In this document: piece after piece, positions 1-9,779 of the stretch
How the letters are laid out: the number at the start of each line of letters is the position of its first letter
Numbering within the stretch: the stretch's first letter is position 1
Assembly (NCBI GenBank): GCA_016871415.1
Contig: VHDL01000001.1
Location: forward strand, 124,001-188,000
DNA length: 64,000 nt
Direction: 5' to 3'
Origin: Verrucomicrobiota bacterium
GTDB taxonomy: Bacteria; Verrucomicrobiota; Verrucomicrobiia; Opitutales; UBA953
The notes under the pieces: generated by a model
The model's database searches: none
Seen by the model: the letters and a program-made list of their open reading frames with translations, nothing else
Told to the model about the DNA's origin: nothing
Translations under genes and position numbers: made by a program

Positions 1-2
1 GC

Positions 3-281
3 GGCGAGACCTCCCACGAGCCGCACATCCATCCGGACGAGGAGATCATGGTCGTGAAGGAGGGCGTGGTCGAGGCCCTGGTCGCCGGGGAGTGGAAGCG
101 ACTCGGTCCCGGCTCGGTCATCTTCCAGGCCTCCTGCGTCGAGCACACCATCCGCAACGCCGGTGACACCCCGGCCACCTACCACGTCTTCAAGTGGAAC
201 TCCCCCGGCATGCTGGAGCGGAACAACGCCATCAAGGCGGAGATCAAGGCGGCCAAGACGAAGGCCGCCGCCTCCAAGTGA
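3..281 (+). CDS. Cupin-domain protein, C-terminal part (5' end outside window)
   Basis: The open frame runs in from the left edge and ends at TGA 279-281. The visible part begins GETSHEPHIHPDEEIM, which carries the HxH...E metal-binding pattern of cupin motif 1. A second stretch with VEHTIRNAGDTPATYHVFKW fits cupin motif 2, giving a small beta-barrel fold. Cupins of this size are often metal-dependent isomerases, oxygenases or sugar-binding proteins, and nothing here narrows the substrate. The ATG at 48 lies inside the conserved motif, so it is not the real start. The gene converges on the P-II gene. Confidence 0.75.
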   Translation, partial: GETSHEPHIHPDEEIMVVKEGVVEALVAGEWKRLGPGSVIFQASCVEHTIRNAGDTPATYHVFKWNSPGMLERNNAIKAEIKAAKTKAAASK

Positions 282-337
282 ATGCAAACAGGAAGGGCGG
301 CCGGAGGCCCCCCTTCAGGACAAACTGATTTGGACCC

Positions 338-1412
<1,075 letters not shown>

Positions 1413-1416
<4 letters not shown>

Positions 1417-2201
1417 GGATTCAGCGCCGTGATCACGGCGTCGCGGATGGCGGCGGCGGTCGGTGCGGACGCGGTCGCGGCCAGGGGGATGCCGGCCTTG
1501 CGAAGAGCGTCCGCGGTGGTGGCGCCGACCGCGACCGCCTTGGGCTGCTTCGCGCCGGCTTCCGGCCTCAGGGAGGCCGCCTGGTGCATGAAGGACTCCA
1601 CGGCCGACGGACTGGCGAAGACGATGGCGTCCGCCCCGCGCCGACGGAATTCGGCGGCCTCGGGGGAGTCTCCGACCGGATTCTCCTCTGTCCCGTAGAC
1701 TTTGAGGGTGTCCACGATCGCCAGGCCTCCGCTGCCCAGCATGCGTGGCAGCTCGGGGGAGTTCAGGTTCCCGGTGATCACGAGCACCTTCTGGTTCTCG
1801 ACGTCATGCTTTTCAATCAGTTGCTGTCCGAGCGCGCGCGCGTCGGACTGGGCGGCGGTGAGGTCCGACTCGAGATGGTAGCCCCTCAGCTGACGTTCGG
1901 TCGCCGGTCCTACGCAGGCGAAGCGGGCTCCGCCCACCGAGCGGATGTCCGCGAAGCGTTCGAAGAAGCGGTCGAAGAACCCGCGCACGCCGTTCGGGCT
2001 GGTGAAGACGATCCAGTCGTACTGGCTGATGCCGTCGAGCACCTCGGTGAGCACGGCGTCATCCGGCTCGAAACTGATGACGATGAGCGGCAGTTCGGAG
2101 ACCGCGGCGCCGGCCTCGGTGAGCGCGGCCTTCCAGTCGGCACCTCGGCCTTCGGGCCGGGTCAGCACCACCAGACGGTCTCGGAGCGCGAACTTGCTCA
2201 T
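1413..2201 (-). CDS. hemD: Uroporphyrinogen-III synthase
   Basis: This 262-residue protein has the two-lobed HemD fold, which closes hydroxymethylbilane to uroporphyrinogen III with D-ring inversion. Supporting stretches are LVVLTRPEGRGADWKAAL at the start, YDWIVFTSPNGVRGFF, and DAIVFASPSAVESF in the second lobe. HemD sequences diverge strongly, so operon position is an important support: it follows hemC with an ATGA overlap (2198-2201) and overlaps trpF downstream. The reading frame is intact and of normal length. Confidence 0.92.
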
Positions 2202-3052
2202 CGGGGCAGTATCTTGCGGAGGATTTCATCCGCCAGCAAGGAGGCGGCGGCAACGTCGGTCGCGGGGAAAGGCAGGGTGCGATGCCCGAAGTCGGCGCGG
2301 AAGAGGCGGATCGCTCCGTCGGCGTGATGGCAGGCGAAGGCCGTGTGGCAGCCCTCCCCGAGCTTGGCCAGGAAGAGCCGTTCGACCGCGACGGAGAAGG
2401 TCGTGGCCGCGCAGCCCACGGCCGCGAACCTGCCGATGTCGGCCGTGCGGCACTGCAGGGCGACGGCGCCCTGGCCCGCCGCGGGCACCATGCAGTCAAG
2501 GCTTACCCGCTCGAAGCTCAGGCCAGGCCAGCCGTGGATCGCCAGCCGATCCAGTCCGGAGGCGGCGAGGAAAGAGCCGTTGGCGTCACCGGCCGCGATC
2601 TTCTTGAGCCGGGTGTCTACGTTGCCGCGGAGCTCCGTCCATTCCGCCGCCGGAAACATCAGCGCGCCTTGCGCACGCCGACGGGGGCTGCCCGTGGCGA
2701 TCTTCGAAAGCTCCGACGAGGCGTCCCGTCGGACGAGCACATCGCGCGCGTCCTCGCGGCGCAGGCAGCAGGCGATGGCCAGGCCCGCCGGCATCTTCGT
2801 GGGCAGGTCCTTGGAGCTGTGCACCGCGAGGTCCGCTTCGCCGCGCAGCAGTGCCTGCTCGAGTTCGGCCGTGAAGAGTCCTTTGCCACCCTGCTTCTCC
2901 AGCGACCAGGCCGCCTGACGATCGCCGGTGGTGGTGAGCACCCGCACCTCGGTCTCCATGCCGAGCGCGGCGCGCACGCGACCGGCGGCGTCATGGGCCT
3001 GCTGCAGGGCCAGCGGGCTACCACGGGTGACGATGACGACGGGACCGGCCAT
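2198..3052 (-). CDS. hemC: Porphobilinogen deaminase (hydroxymethylbilane synthase)
   Basis: The 284-residue product polymerises four porphobilinogen units. Family landmarks are VTRGSPLALQQA at the N terminus, the GGKGLFTAELEQAL and ADLAVHSSKDLPT substrate-binding stretches, the arginine-rich TGSPRRRAQ and ELRGNVDTRL, and LGEGCHTAFA, whose Cys would carry the dipyrromethane cofactor. The protein is somewhat shorter than the usual 305-315 residues because the C-terminal domain is trimmed. The start ATG lies three bases after the preceding membrane-protein gene, and the stop overlaps hemD. Confidence 0.96.
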   Translation of the reverse strand: MAGPVVIVTRGSPLALQQAHDAAGRVRAALGMETEVRVLTTTGDRQAAWSLEKQGGKGLFTAELEQALLRGEADLAVHSSKDLPTKMPAGLAIACCLRREDARDVLVRRDASSELSKIATGSPRRRAQGALMFPAAEWTELRGNVDTRLKKIAAGDANGSFLAASGLDRLAIHGWPGLSFERVSLDCMVPAAGQGAVALQCRTADIGRFAAVGCAATTFSVAVERLFLAKLGEGCHTAFACHHADGAIRLFRADFGHRTLPFPATDVAAASLLADEILRKILPR

Positions 3053-3055
3053 GTT

Positions 3056-3433
3056 TCAGCCCTTGATGAGCCAGAGGACACCCCAAGCGAGAGGAATCAT
3101 TAGGTTGGCCACGAGGAGGATCCATGCCGTCGCACGGACCGGTGCCGACGGGTGGTCTTGGCCGCAGAGGTAGGCCGCCACGGCTCCGCAGAGCGCCGCG
3201 GGGATGGCGACCTTCACGCCCAGCATGAGCATGCGTCCAGAGGCGTCGCCGATCCTGCCCAGCCACACGTCGAATCCGCCCGCCGCCATCCTGCCGGCGG
3301 CCCAGAGCGTGCCGGCTGGGATGAGCAGCGCGAAGGCCTGCACCTTGCGGTAGACGCTGAGCTCCTCCTCGTCGTGGGCGTTGCGGTGCACCCCTCCAGC
3401 AAACCTGCCAGCGGGAGATTTTCCAAGTTTCAA
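3056..3433 (-). CDS. Small membrane protein heading the hemCD-trpF operon
   Basis: The 125-residue product has about three hydrophobic segments: one around FALLIPAGTLWAAG, one around VAIPAALCGAVAAYL and one around AWILLVANLMIPLAWGVLW. I do not recognise the family. The start is taken as TTG at 3433, with GGAG a few bases upstream; there is no ATG before the first hydrophobic stretch, so a GTG further in is possible. It ends only three bases before hemC, so it is probably co-transcribed with the haem genes. Confidence 0.6.
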   Translation of the reverse strand: MKLGKSPAGRFAGGVHRNAHDEEELSVYRKVQAFALLIPAGTLWAAGRMAAGGFDVWLGRIGDASGRMLMLGVKVAIPAALCGAVAAYLCGQDHPSAPVRATAWILLVANLMIPLAWGVLWLIKG

Positions 3434-3446
3434 GTGCTCCGTCCGC

Positions 3447-5213
3447 TCAGTGCCCTAGGCCTTCGTGCTCCTTGATGTATTCCTGCTTGAGCCCGAGGGC
3501 CTCGGGAGCGTGGAGCACGAGCATCTTCATGCGCACGTCGGCGGGCACGTCGGCCGAGGTCGCCTTGGAGACGACGATCATCAGACCGATGGAGAGCGGC
3601 ACCGCCCAGATGGCGGGCTGTTCGCAGAGGATGCGCAGGAGCGGGTGCGCCACCCAGAAGTCGGCGAGCGACTTAACCGAATAGACGTCGGAAAGGGTGG
3701 TCAGCGTGATCGCGGCCAGGGCCGCGAGGCCGCCTCCGAGCATGCCGGCGGCGGCGCCCTTCATCGTCATGCCGCGCCACCAGACGCTCATGAACAGCAG
3801 CGGGAAGTAGCTGGCCGCCGCGATGGCGAAGGCCTGCCCGACGAGGAAGTTGATGTTGGGCTTCTCGACCTGGGTCCCGAGCGCGACTGCGAGGGCGCCC
3901 ACGATGACGGAGGACCACTTGAAGGCCTTGAGGCGCTGCTCTGGGGTGGACTGCGGACGCAGGATGCGCCCGTAGATGTCGTGGGCGAGCGCGCCGGTCA
4001 TGGAGACGAGCAGGCCCGAGAAGGTGGACATGAAGGCCGCGAAGGCGCCCGCGCAGGTGATGCCCGAGAGGATTGAGCCGAGGAGCGGGTGGTCCTTGCC
4101 GGCCAGCAGCGTGGGTAGCTCGAGCACGACCTTGTCGGTGCCCTTGGCGCCGACGGCGTCGTAGAGCTCGGGCGTAAGGGATCGGCCCAGCACGCCGTAG
4201 ACGGGCGGGAAGACGTAGAAGACGCCGATGAGGATCATGACCCACATGGTGGTGCGTTTCGCGGCCACGCCGTCGGGGTTGGTGTAGAATCGGACAAGGA
4301 TGTGCGGCAGGCCGGCGGTACCGCACACGAGCGCGATGATCAGCGAGTAGGTGTAGAGGAGCGAGTAGGGTCGGCGGGCGGCTTCGAGCTCCGACTTCAC
4401 CTCGGGAGAGGGCGCCGACTTGAGGGCGTTGTCGACGGCCTTGGTGGTGAGGCTGCCGAAGGGTGCGATCCACTGCTCGTCCGTCGGCGCCTTGGCGGGC
4501 AGGCCGCTGCGGGCGACCTCGACGGGGATGGCCCGGCCGGCCTCCTGGGCCGTGCGGTTGGCCCCGAGGTGCTCGTGGTAGTGCCCAACCACTGCCGCCA
4601 GCACGAAGATGGGTACGGCGATGGCGAACATCTTGAGCCAATACTGGAAGGCCTGCACGAGGGTGATGCCCTTCATGCCGCCGAGGGAGACGTTGAGGGT
4701 GATGACCGCGCCGACGACCACGACGCCGGCCCAGTAGGGCAGGCCGGGGAAGATGTAGGCGAGGGTGGTCCCGGCGCCCTTCATCTGCGGCATGGTGTAG
4801 AAGAAGCCGATGAAGAGGACGAAGCAGACCGCGATCTTGCGGAAGAGGGGCGAGTCATATCGGCCCTCGGCGAAGTCCGGGATGGTGTAGGCACCGAAGC
4901 GACGCAGGGGACCCGCGATGAAGAGCAGGAGGAAGAGGTAGCCGCAGGCGTAGCAGACGGGATACCAGAGGGCGTCGTATCCGTTGAGCATCACCATGCC
5001 GGCCACGCCCATGAAGGAGGCGGCCGACAGGTATTCGCCGGAGATGGCGGAGGCGTTCCAGCCGACGGACACGGAGCGTCCGGCGACGAAGAAGTCGCCG
5101 GCGCTCTTGGACTTGCCGGCGGACCAGAATCCCATGGCCACGGTCACGGCCACGGTGAGCAGGGCGAGGGCGGCGATCCAGGGGTCGACGGTCATGGCGA
5201 GCAGGGCGTTCAT
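3447..5213 (-). CDS. actP: Cation/acetate-type symporter (sodium:solute symporter family)
   Basis: This 588-residue protein has about 13 transmembrane segments and the SSS-family signature SGEYLSAASFMGVAGM, typical of the ActP/acetate branch. GYDALWYPVCYACGYLFLL and IPDFAEGRYDS also match ActP. A hydrophilic stretch of about 60 residues near residues 215-280 separates two membrane blocks. It is expected to import acetate or another short carboxylate with Na+. It lies three bases after a DUF485 gene, the usual yjcH-actP arrangement. Acetate is the best guess, but related symporters take pyruvate or propionate. Confidence 0.88.
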   Translation of the reverse strand: MNALLAMTVDPWIAALALLTVAVTVAMGFWSAGKSKSAGDFFVAGRSVSVGWNASAISGEYLSAASFMGVAGMVMLNGYDALWYPVCYACGYLFLLLFIAGPLRRFGAYTIPDFAEGRYDSPLFRKIAVCFVLFIGFFYTMPQMKGAGTTLAYIFPGLPYWAGVVVVGAVITLNVSLGGMKGITLVQAFQYWLKMFAIAVPIFVLAAVVGHYHEHLGANRTAQEAGRAIPVEVARSGLPAKAPTDEQWIAPFGSLTTKAVDNALKSAPSPEVKSELEAARRPYSLLYTYSLIIALVCGTAGLPHILVRFYTNPDGVAAKRTTMWVMILIGVFYVFPPVYGVLGRSLTPELYDAVGAKGTDKVVLELPTLLAGKDHPLLGSILSGITCAGAFAAFMSTFSGLLVSMTGALAHDIYGRILRPQSTPEQRLKAFKWSSVIVGALAVALGTQVEKPNINFLVGQAFAIAAASYFPLLFMSVWWRGMTMKGAAAGMLGGGLAALAAITLTTLSDVYSVKSLADFWVAHPLLRILCEQPAIWAVPLSIGLMIVVSKATSADVPADVRMKMLVLHAPEALGLKQEYIKEHEGLGH

Positions 5214-5216
5214 GGA

Positions 5217-5522
5217 TCAGGAGCGGGAGCCGTCCTTGGCGGCTTCGGCTTCGGCCTTCTCCAGCGCGATCGAGCGCCGGATGAAGACATAGGAGATGAC
5301 CCACACGAAGGGGAAGAAGAGCACGCCCAAAATTAGCCAGGTCAGGGTGAAGCCGCCGATGCGTCGGGCCATGAGCTCCGGCTGCCAGTAGTTGAGCAGG
5401 GGCAGGGCGATCAGGGCCACGGCGAAGCAGAGGGTGCAGGTGATGGAAAGCTTGAGCTGGTCGCGCATCAGCTTGGTCAGGAAGGCGTCCGAATGGATAG
5501 GGTCGGTCGGGGGCTCTTTCAT
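5217..5522 (-). CDS. DUF485-type membrane protein, partner of the symporter
   Basis: The 101-residue protein has two transmembrane segments (ITCTLCFAVALIALPLL and FTLTWLILGVLFFPFVWVI) and a charged C-terminal tail, as in YjcH/DUF485 proteins that accompany ActP-type symporters. The ATG at 5522 is preferred over the longer frame to 5588 because family members start shortly before the first hydrophobic segment. The gene is separated from actP by three bases and is divergent from the ZnuD-like receptor gene. Confidence 0.8.
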   Translation of the reverse strand: MKEPPTDPIHSDAFLTKLMRDQLKLSITCTLCFAVALIALPLLNYWQPELMARRIGGFTLTWLILGVLFFPFVWVISYVFIRRSIALEKAEAEAAKDGSRS

Positions 5523-5580
5523 CGGGGTGGGGTACCCCATCCAGCGAAGGGTGGGCACGGACTGCAACCCTCTGTCCTCT

Positions 5581-5601
5581 AAATGCAAAAAAATTGCATT
5601 T
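5581..5601. promoter_or_regulatory. Perfect palindrome, Fur/Zur-type operator candidate
   Basis: AAATGCAA and TTGCATTT are exact reverse complements separated by five A residues. The 21-bp dyad sits in AT-rich DNA, 45 bases before the ZnuD-like receptor ATG and 59 bases before the divergent DUF485-actP start. Size and symmetry fit binding sites of Fur-superfamily repressors. A Zur role is inferred only from the ZnuD-like gene behind it. Confidence 0.55.
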
Positions 5602-5645
5602 ATGACTTGTCAGACCGCGGGCAGTCCTCTTACAAGGTGTCGCTT

Positions 5646-7634
5646 ATGAGACATCTATTAGCCGTTTCCCTCTTTTCCGCAGTTTCTCTGCCGTCTTTAA
5701 CTGCCCAGACGCCCAAGGCGATGGAGACAATCACCATCAAGGGATCCTCCATCGGAGGAATCATGTCCGCCGACACGCCGGCGCTGCTCATCGGCCCCTC
5801 GGAGCTCGCGCTGCTGCCTTCGAACAACGTCGGAGACGCGCTCAGCTCCCTGCCAGGCGTGGTCAACAGCCAGTTCGGTCCGAACGCCGGCCGGCCGATT
5901 GTCCGCGGTCTCGACGGCGACAAGATCCGCATCCTGCAGAACGGAACGGCGCTGCTTGACGCCTCCTCCGCCAGTCCGGACCACGCGGTGGGCTTGGATC
6001 CACTGTCGTTGCGTGAGATGCAGATCTACCGCGGACCCTCCGCGCTGCTCTATTCGACCAGCATCCTCGGCGGCGTGGTCAACCTGATTGACACCCGCAT
6101 CGCCGCCCAGCGGATGGGGGCCGGCGCATCGTTGGTCGGACGCTCGGGTTCGGTCGACAACCTCGCCGCCGGAGGCTTCAAGGCCCATGCGACCGCCGGC
6201 GACTGGGTCGTTCAGGCGGACGGATTCGCCCGTTCCACCGACGACCTCCGCACCCCTGTCGGACGCATCGCCGACACGGCTTCCGATGCGTTCGGGGGCG
6301 GCCTCGGCGTGAGCAAAGTGTGGGACGGTGGGTTCGTGGGTTTCTCCTTGGTGGCGCTGGAGAACGACTACGGCGTGGCGGAGCAGGGCGTCCTCGTGGG
6401 GCTGACACAGCTTCGCTGGGAGCTGGCCGGCGAGTCCCGTCTCGATGGTGCGGTGCGTAAGCTTGCTTGGCGCGCCGGCATTACGGACTACGAGCACACG
6501 GAATTCGAAAACGCCGCGGCCGGCTCCACTTTCAGCAGTCAGGGCTTCGACGCCCGCGTCGACCTGACGCTTGCCCGCATCGGCTCGACAGAGGCGGTCA
6601 TCGGCTTGCAAGGGGGTTCTTTTGATTTCGATGTCGTCGGAGATGAGGCCTTCCTGCCGGTCACGACGAACCGCAGCGCTGCGCTCTTCGGCTCCTTCGT
6701 CACGCCCTTCGCAAGCCCCGGCCTCCGTCTGCGCTACGGTTTCCGCGTGCAACGTGACTCGGTCTCGGCCGACGCGTGGACGCACGTCGGCCTGGTGAAC
6801 AATCCGCCCGCCGCCCGCCGTTCCTTCACGCCGCTCGGTCTCTCCGCCGCTCTGGAGAAGGACCTTGGCCCGGACTGGCGTACGACCCTCACGGTCAGCC
6901 GGGTGGAACGTTCGCCCAATTTCCAGGAACTCTTCGCCGATGGGCCTCACATTGGGACGGACGCCTATGAGGTGGGCAATAGCGACCTCGGCAAGGAGCA
7001 GGGCTACGGAATCGAGTGGGAGGTCGCGCGCGTCACGGGCCGGGTCACCGGCAGCGTCTCCGCCTTCTACAACCGGTACTCATCCTTCATCACGCTCATC
7101 GAGAACGGATACGGTCCCAACCTTACCGGATCCGGAGGCCCGGACTTCAGCTCCGGCGGAGGCGATGAACTGGTCCGCTACGATTTCACTTCCGTGCCTG
7201 CGCACCTTTACGGAGCCGAGGCCCGTTTGAACTATGCGGCGCTGCAGGGTGAGTCCGCCAAGGTGAACGTTGAGCTTTTCGCGGACGCGCTGCGCGCCTC
7301 ACGGCGCGACGGAGCCGGCGCCTTGCCCCGCATCTCTCCGGGTCGCGTCGGCTTCGGTCTCAACGGACTGCTCTCGGGCTGGGACTGGCGGACCGAACTC
7401 GCCTACTTCCTCACGCAGGACAACCCTGCCGCCGACGAGTCGCGCACCTCGGGCTACCCCATGCTCAGCGCCTCCTTGGGGCATTCCTTCCGACTGGCCG
7501 GAGCCAACGCCCGCCTGACCTTGCGCGGCATCAACCTGCTGGACCGCGAGGCCCGCAATCCTTCTTCCTTCATCAAGGACCTCGTGCCTCTGCCGGGGCG
7601 GGGCGTGGAGCTGGGGCTGAGGCTGACTTTCTGA
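5646..7634 (+). CDS. TonB-dependent outer membrane receptor, ZnuD-like
   Basis: The 662-residue receptor has a signal peptide (MRHLLAVSLFSAVSLPS...), a plug domain to about residue 170 and a C-terminal beta-barrel ending in LRLTF with the terminal Phe expected for outer membrane insertion. The plug contains RPIVRGLDGDKIRIL, DASSASPDHAVGLDP and a YRGPSALLYSTSILGGVVN stretch. These closely resemble the plug of the ZnuD zinc receptor family. Start ATG 5646 gives a clean signal peptide; the frame is open to 5583, but that start lies within the palindromic operator. Zinc is the inferred substrate. A second TonB receptor follows 76 bases downstream. Confidence 0.85.
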   Translation: MRHLLAVSLFSAVSLPSLTAQTPKAMETITIKGSSIGGIMSADTPALLIGPSELALLPSNNVGDALSSLPGVVNSQFGPNAGRPIVRGLDGDKIRILQNGTALLDASSASPDHAVGLDPLSLREMQIYRGPSALLYSTSILGGVVNLIDTRIAAQRMGAGASLVGRSGSVDNLAAGGFKAHATAGDWVVQADGFARSTDDLRTPVGRIADTASDAFGGGLGVSKVWDGGFVGFSLVALENDYGVAEQGVLVGLTQLRWELAGESRLDGAVRKLAWRAGITDYEHTEFENAAAGSTFSSQGFDARVDLTLARIGSTEAVIGLQGGSFDFDVVGDEAFLPVTTNRSAALFGSFVTPFASPGLRLRYGFRVQRDSVSADAWTHVGLVNNPPAARRSFTPLGLSAALEKDLGPDWRTTLTVSRVERSPNFQELFADGPHIGTDAYEVGNSDLGKEQGYGIEWEVARVTGRVTGSVSAFYNRYSSFITLIENGYGPNLTGSGGPDFSSGGGDELVRYDFTSVPAHLYGAEARLNYAALQGESAKVNVELFADALRASRRDGAGALPRISPGRVGFGLNGLLSGWDWRTELAYFLTQDNPAADESRTSGYPMLSASLGHSFRLAGANARLTLRGINLLDREARNPSSFIKDLVPLPGRGVELGLRLTF

Positions 7635-7662
7635 ACTCAGTTCCGACCGAGCGCGTTCTGGC

Positions 7663-7684
7663 GGACGGCCCCTTCGGGTTGTCC
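7663..7684 (+). terminator. Hairpin between the two TonB receptor genes
   Basis: GGACGGCCC and GGGTTGTCC form a nine-pair stem (two G-U pairs) around CTTC, 29 bases after the first receptor stop. There is no clear U-tract, so it may only weaken read-through into the second receptor. Confidence 0.4.
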
Positions 7685-7710
7685 TAGACACCTCCTAGGT
7701 CCGACGCTTA

Positions 7711-9726
7711 ATGCGGCCCATGCGTCCTCTGCCCCTGCTGATCGCCGCCGCATCGGCATCCCTGCTGCGTGCGGATCCGGTTCCGAAGCGCATGGAGGAG
7801 ATCGTCGTGATGGGCCGGCAGGACAGCCTGCTCGGCGTCGCCGACTCCGCCACGATTGGCGTCACGGGCGCGGTGCAGCTCGGGGAGCGACCGCTCCTCC
7901 GTCCGGGCGAGATCCTCGAGACCGTCCCGGGCCTGATCATCACGCAGCACGCCGGCGGCGGTAAGGCCAACCAGTATTTCATGCGCGGGTTCAATCTCGA
8001 CCACGGCACCGATTTCGCGACCTTCCTCGACGGCGTGCCGCTCAACATGCCTTCGCACGGTCACGGCCAAGGCTACGCGGACATGAACTTCGTCATCCCC
8101 GAGCTCGTCGAGCGGGTGAACTATCAGAAGGGCCCCTACTACGCCCAGACGGGCGATTTCGGCACCGCCGGCGCGGCCTACCTCGAGACCTTCAAGACCA
8201 TGCCGAAAGGCCTGCTCCTCGTGGAAGGAGGCTCCTATGACTATGGTCGCTTGCTCGTCGCCGATTCCGTCAAGTCCGGCTCGGGCGACCTCCTCTACGC
8301 CGTGCAGGGCGCGCATTCCGACGGTCCTTGGCTGATGGGCGACAACTACCGCCGCGCCAACGGGCAGCTGTCCTGGTCGCGCGGCGATGGTCACGATGGT
8401 TTCACGACGACGCTGCGTTTCTACCAGGGCGAGTGGCGCACGAGCGACCAGATCCCGCTCGCGTTGGTGGAGTCGGGCGCGCTCTCGCGGTGGGGCAACA
8501 TGGACCCGACCAACGGCGGCGATTCCCGATACCTTTCCTGGTCGGCCGACTGGCGTCACCGCCATGGCGGTTCGGAAGACCGTTTCCAGGCCTACGTCTT
8601 CCGCTACGAACTGGATCTCTTCTCGAACTTCACCTATGCCCTCGATAACCCGACCGACGGCGACCAGTTCGAGCAGCAGGACGCCCGCACGGCCGCCGGT
8701 TTCAGTTACGCCCACCACGTCCACGGGCAGTGGGGCGATCGTCCCACGGAGACCTCCGTCGGACTCCAATTCCGTCACGACTGGGTCGAGAACGGCCTCT
8801 ACGCCACGAATGACCGGCAGCGCCTCTCCACGACCTCGCAGCATGAGTTGGGCGTTGGCACCGTGGGTGTTTTCGCCGAACACCGCGTGCAGTGGACGCC
8901 GACGTTCCGGAGCGTGGTCGGTGGCCGCGGCGACTTGCAGTTCGCCGACGTCAACTCCCTCGCCTCTCCCGTCGACTCGGGGAACGCCTCGACGGCCCTG
9001 TTCAGCCCGAAGCTTTCGCTCGTCTGGGGTCCGTGGGACAAGACGGAGTATTTCGTCCAGGCCGGTTACGGCTTCCACAGCAACGACGTCCGCGGGGCCA
9101 CGCTCTCTTCCGGCCCGCTGCGGGGTCTCGTGCCCGCCCGTGGCGCCGAGGTCGGCATCCGCACGCTCGCGATCAAGGACCTGCAGAGCACGTTCTCTTT
9201 CTGGTATCTCCGCACCCAGTCCGAACTCGTCTTCATCGGCGACGCCGGCGCGGTCGAGCCTTCCGACGGCAGCGATCGCTACGGTGTCGAGTGGGCCAAC
9301 TACTGGACTCCTTACTCCTGGCTTTCGTTCGACCTCGACGTCGCCGCCTCGCAGGCGCTCTACCGCGACGTCCCCGTCGGCCAGCGCAGCGTGGAAGGGG
9401 CCATCGACACCGTGGTCGCCGCGGGCGTGACCGTGCGCGACCAGTCCGGCTGGTCCGGCTCGCTCCGCTTGCGCTACTTCGGTCCTCGCGACCTCGACGC
9501 CGCGGGCGCGGCCCGTTCGGAGCAGACCCTCATGCTCAACGCCTCGGTCAGCTATCAGCTCAACGCCAACTGGGACGCGACCCTCAGCATCCTTAATCTG
9601 CTCGACCGCGAGGACCAGGACATCGCTTATTCTTACGAATCCTCCGCCACCGGCGGTGCTGACGGGATCCACTTCCATCCGGTGGAGCCGCGCCAGTTCC
9701 GTCTCGCGCTGACCGGTCGGTTCTAA
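7711..9726 (+). CDS. TonB-dependent outer membrane receptor
   Basis: This 671-residue receptor has an N-terminal signal peptide, a plug with GEILETVPGLIITQHAGGGK and FMRGFNLDHGTDFATFLDG, and a barrel ending RQFRLALTGRF with a terminal Phe. The plug has a His-rich NMPSHGHGQGYADMNF stretch, which might point to a metal or metal complex, but I cannot assign the substrate. ATG 7711 or the in-frame ATG 7720 could be used. It may be co-transcribed with the ZnuD-like receptor upstream; no separate operator is visible. Confidence 0.88.
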   Translation: MRPMRPLPLLIAAASASLLRADPVPKRMEEIVVMGRQDSLLGVADSATIGVTGAVQLGERPLLRPGEILETVPGLIITQHAGGGKANQYFMRGFNLDHGTDFATFLDGVPLNMPSHGHGQGYADMNFVIPELVERVNYQKGPYYAQTGDFGTAGAAYLETFKTMPKGLLLVEGGSYDYGRLLVADSVKSGSGDLLYAVQGAHSDGPWLMGDNYRRANGQLSWSRGDGHDGFTTTLRFYQGEWRTSDQIPLALVESGALSRWGNMDPTNGGDSRYLSWSADWRHRHGGSEDRFQAYVFRYELDLFSNFTYALDNPTDGDQFEQQDARTAAGFSYAHHVHGQWGDRPTETSVGLQFRHDWVENGLYATNDRQRLSTTSQHELGVGTVGVFAEHRVQWTPTFRSVVGGRGDLQFADVNSLASPVDSGNASTALFSPKLSLVWGPWDKTEYFVQAGYGFHSNDVRGATLSSGPLRGLVPARGAEVGIRTLAIKDLQSTFSFWYLRTQSELVFIGDAGAVEPSDGSDRYGVEWANYWTPYSWLSFDLDVAASQALYRDVPVGQRSVEGAIDTVVAAGVTVRDQSGWSGSLRLRYFGPRDLDAAGAARSEQTLMLNASVSYQLNANWDATLSILNLLDREDQDIAYSYESSATGGADGIHFHPVEPRQFRLALTGRF

Positions 9727-9779
9727 GCCGAGGTTGCGGTTGCCTACCCGGTCAGGCTGGGTTTAGGTCGGTCCTCCCC

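Noticed and set aside
7708-9678. Minus-strand frame of 656 codons opposite the second TonB receptor
   Set aside because: It is antisense to a clear receptor gene, rich in Arg/Gly/Val with no domain; a GC-driven shadow frame. Similar antisense frames elsewhere were ignored.
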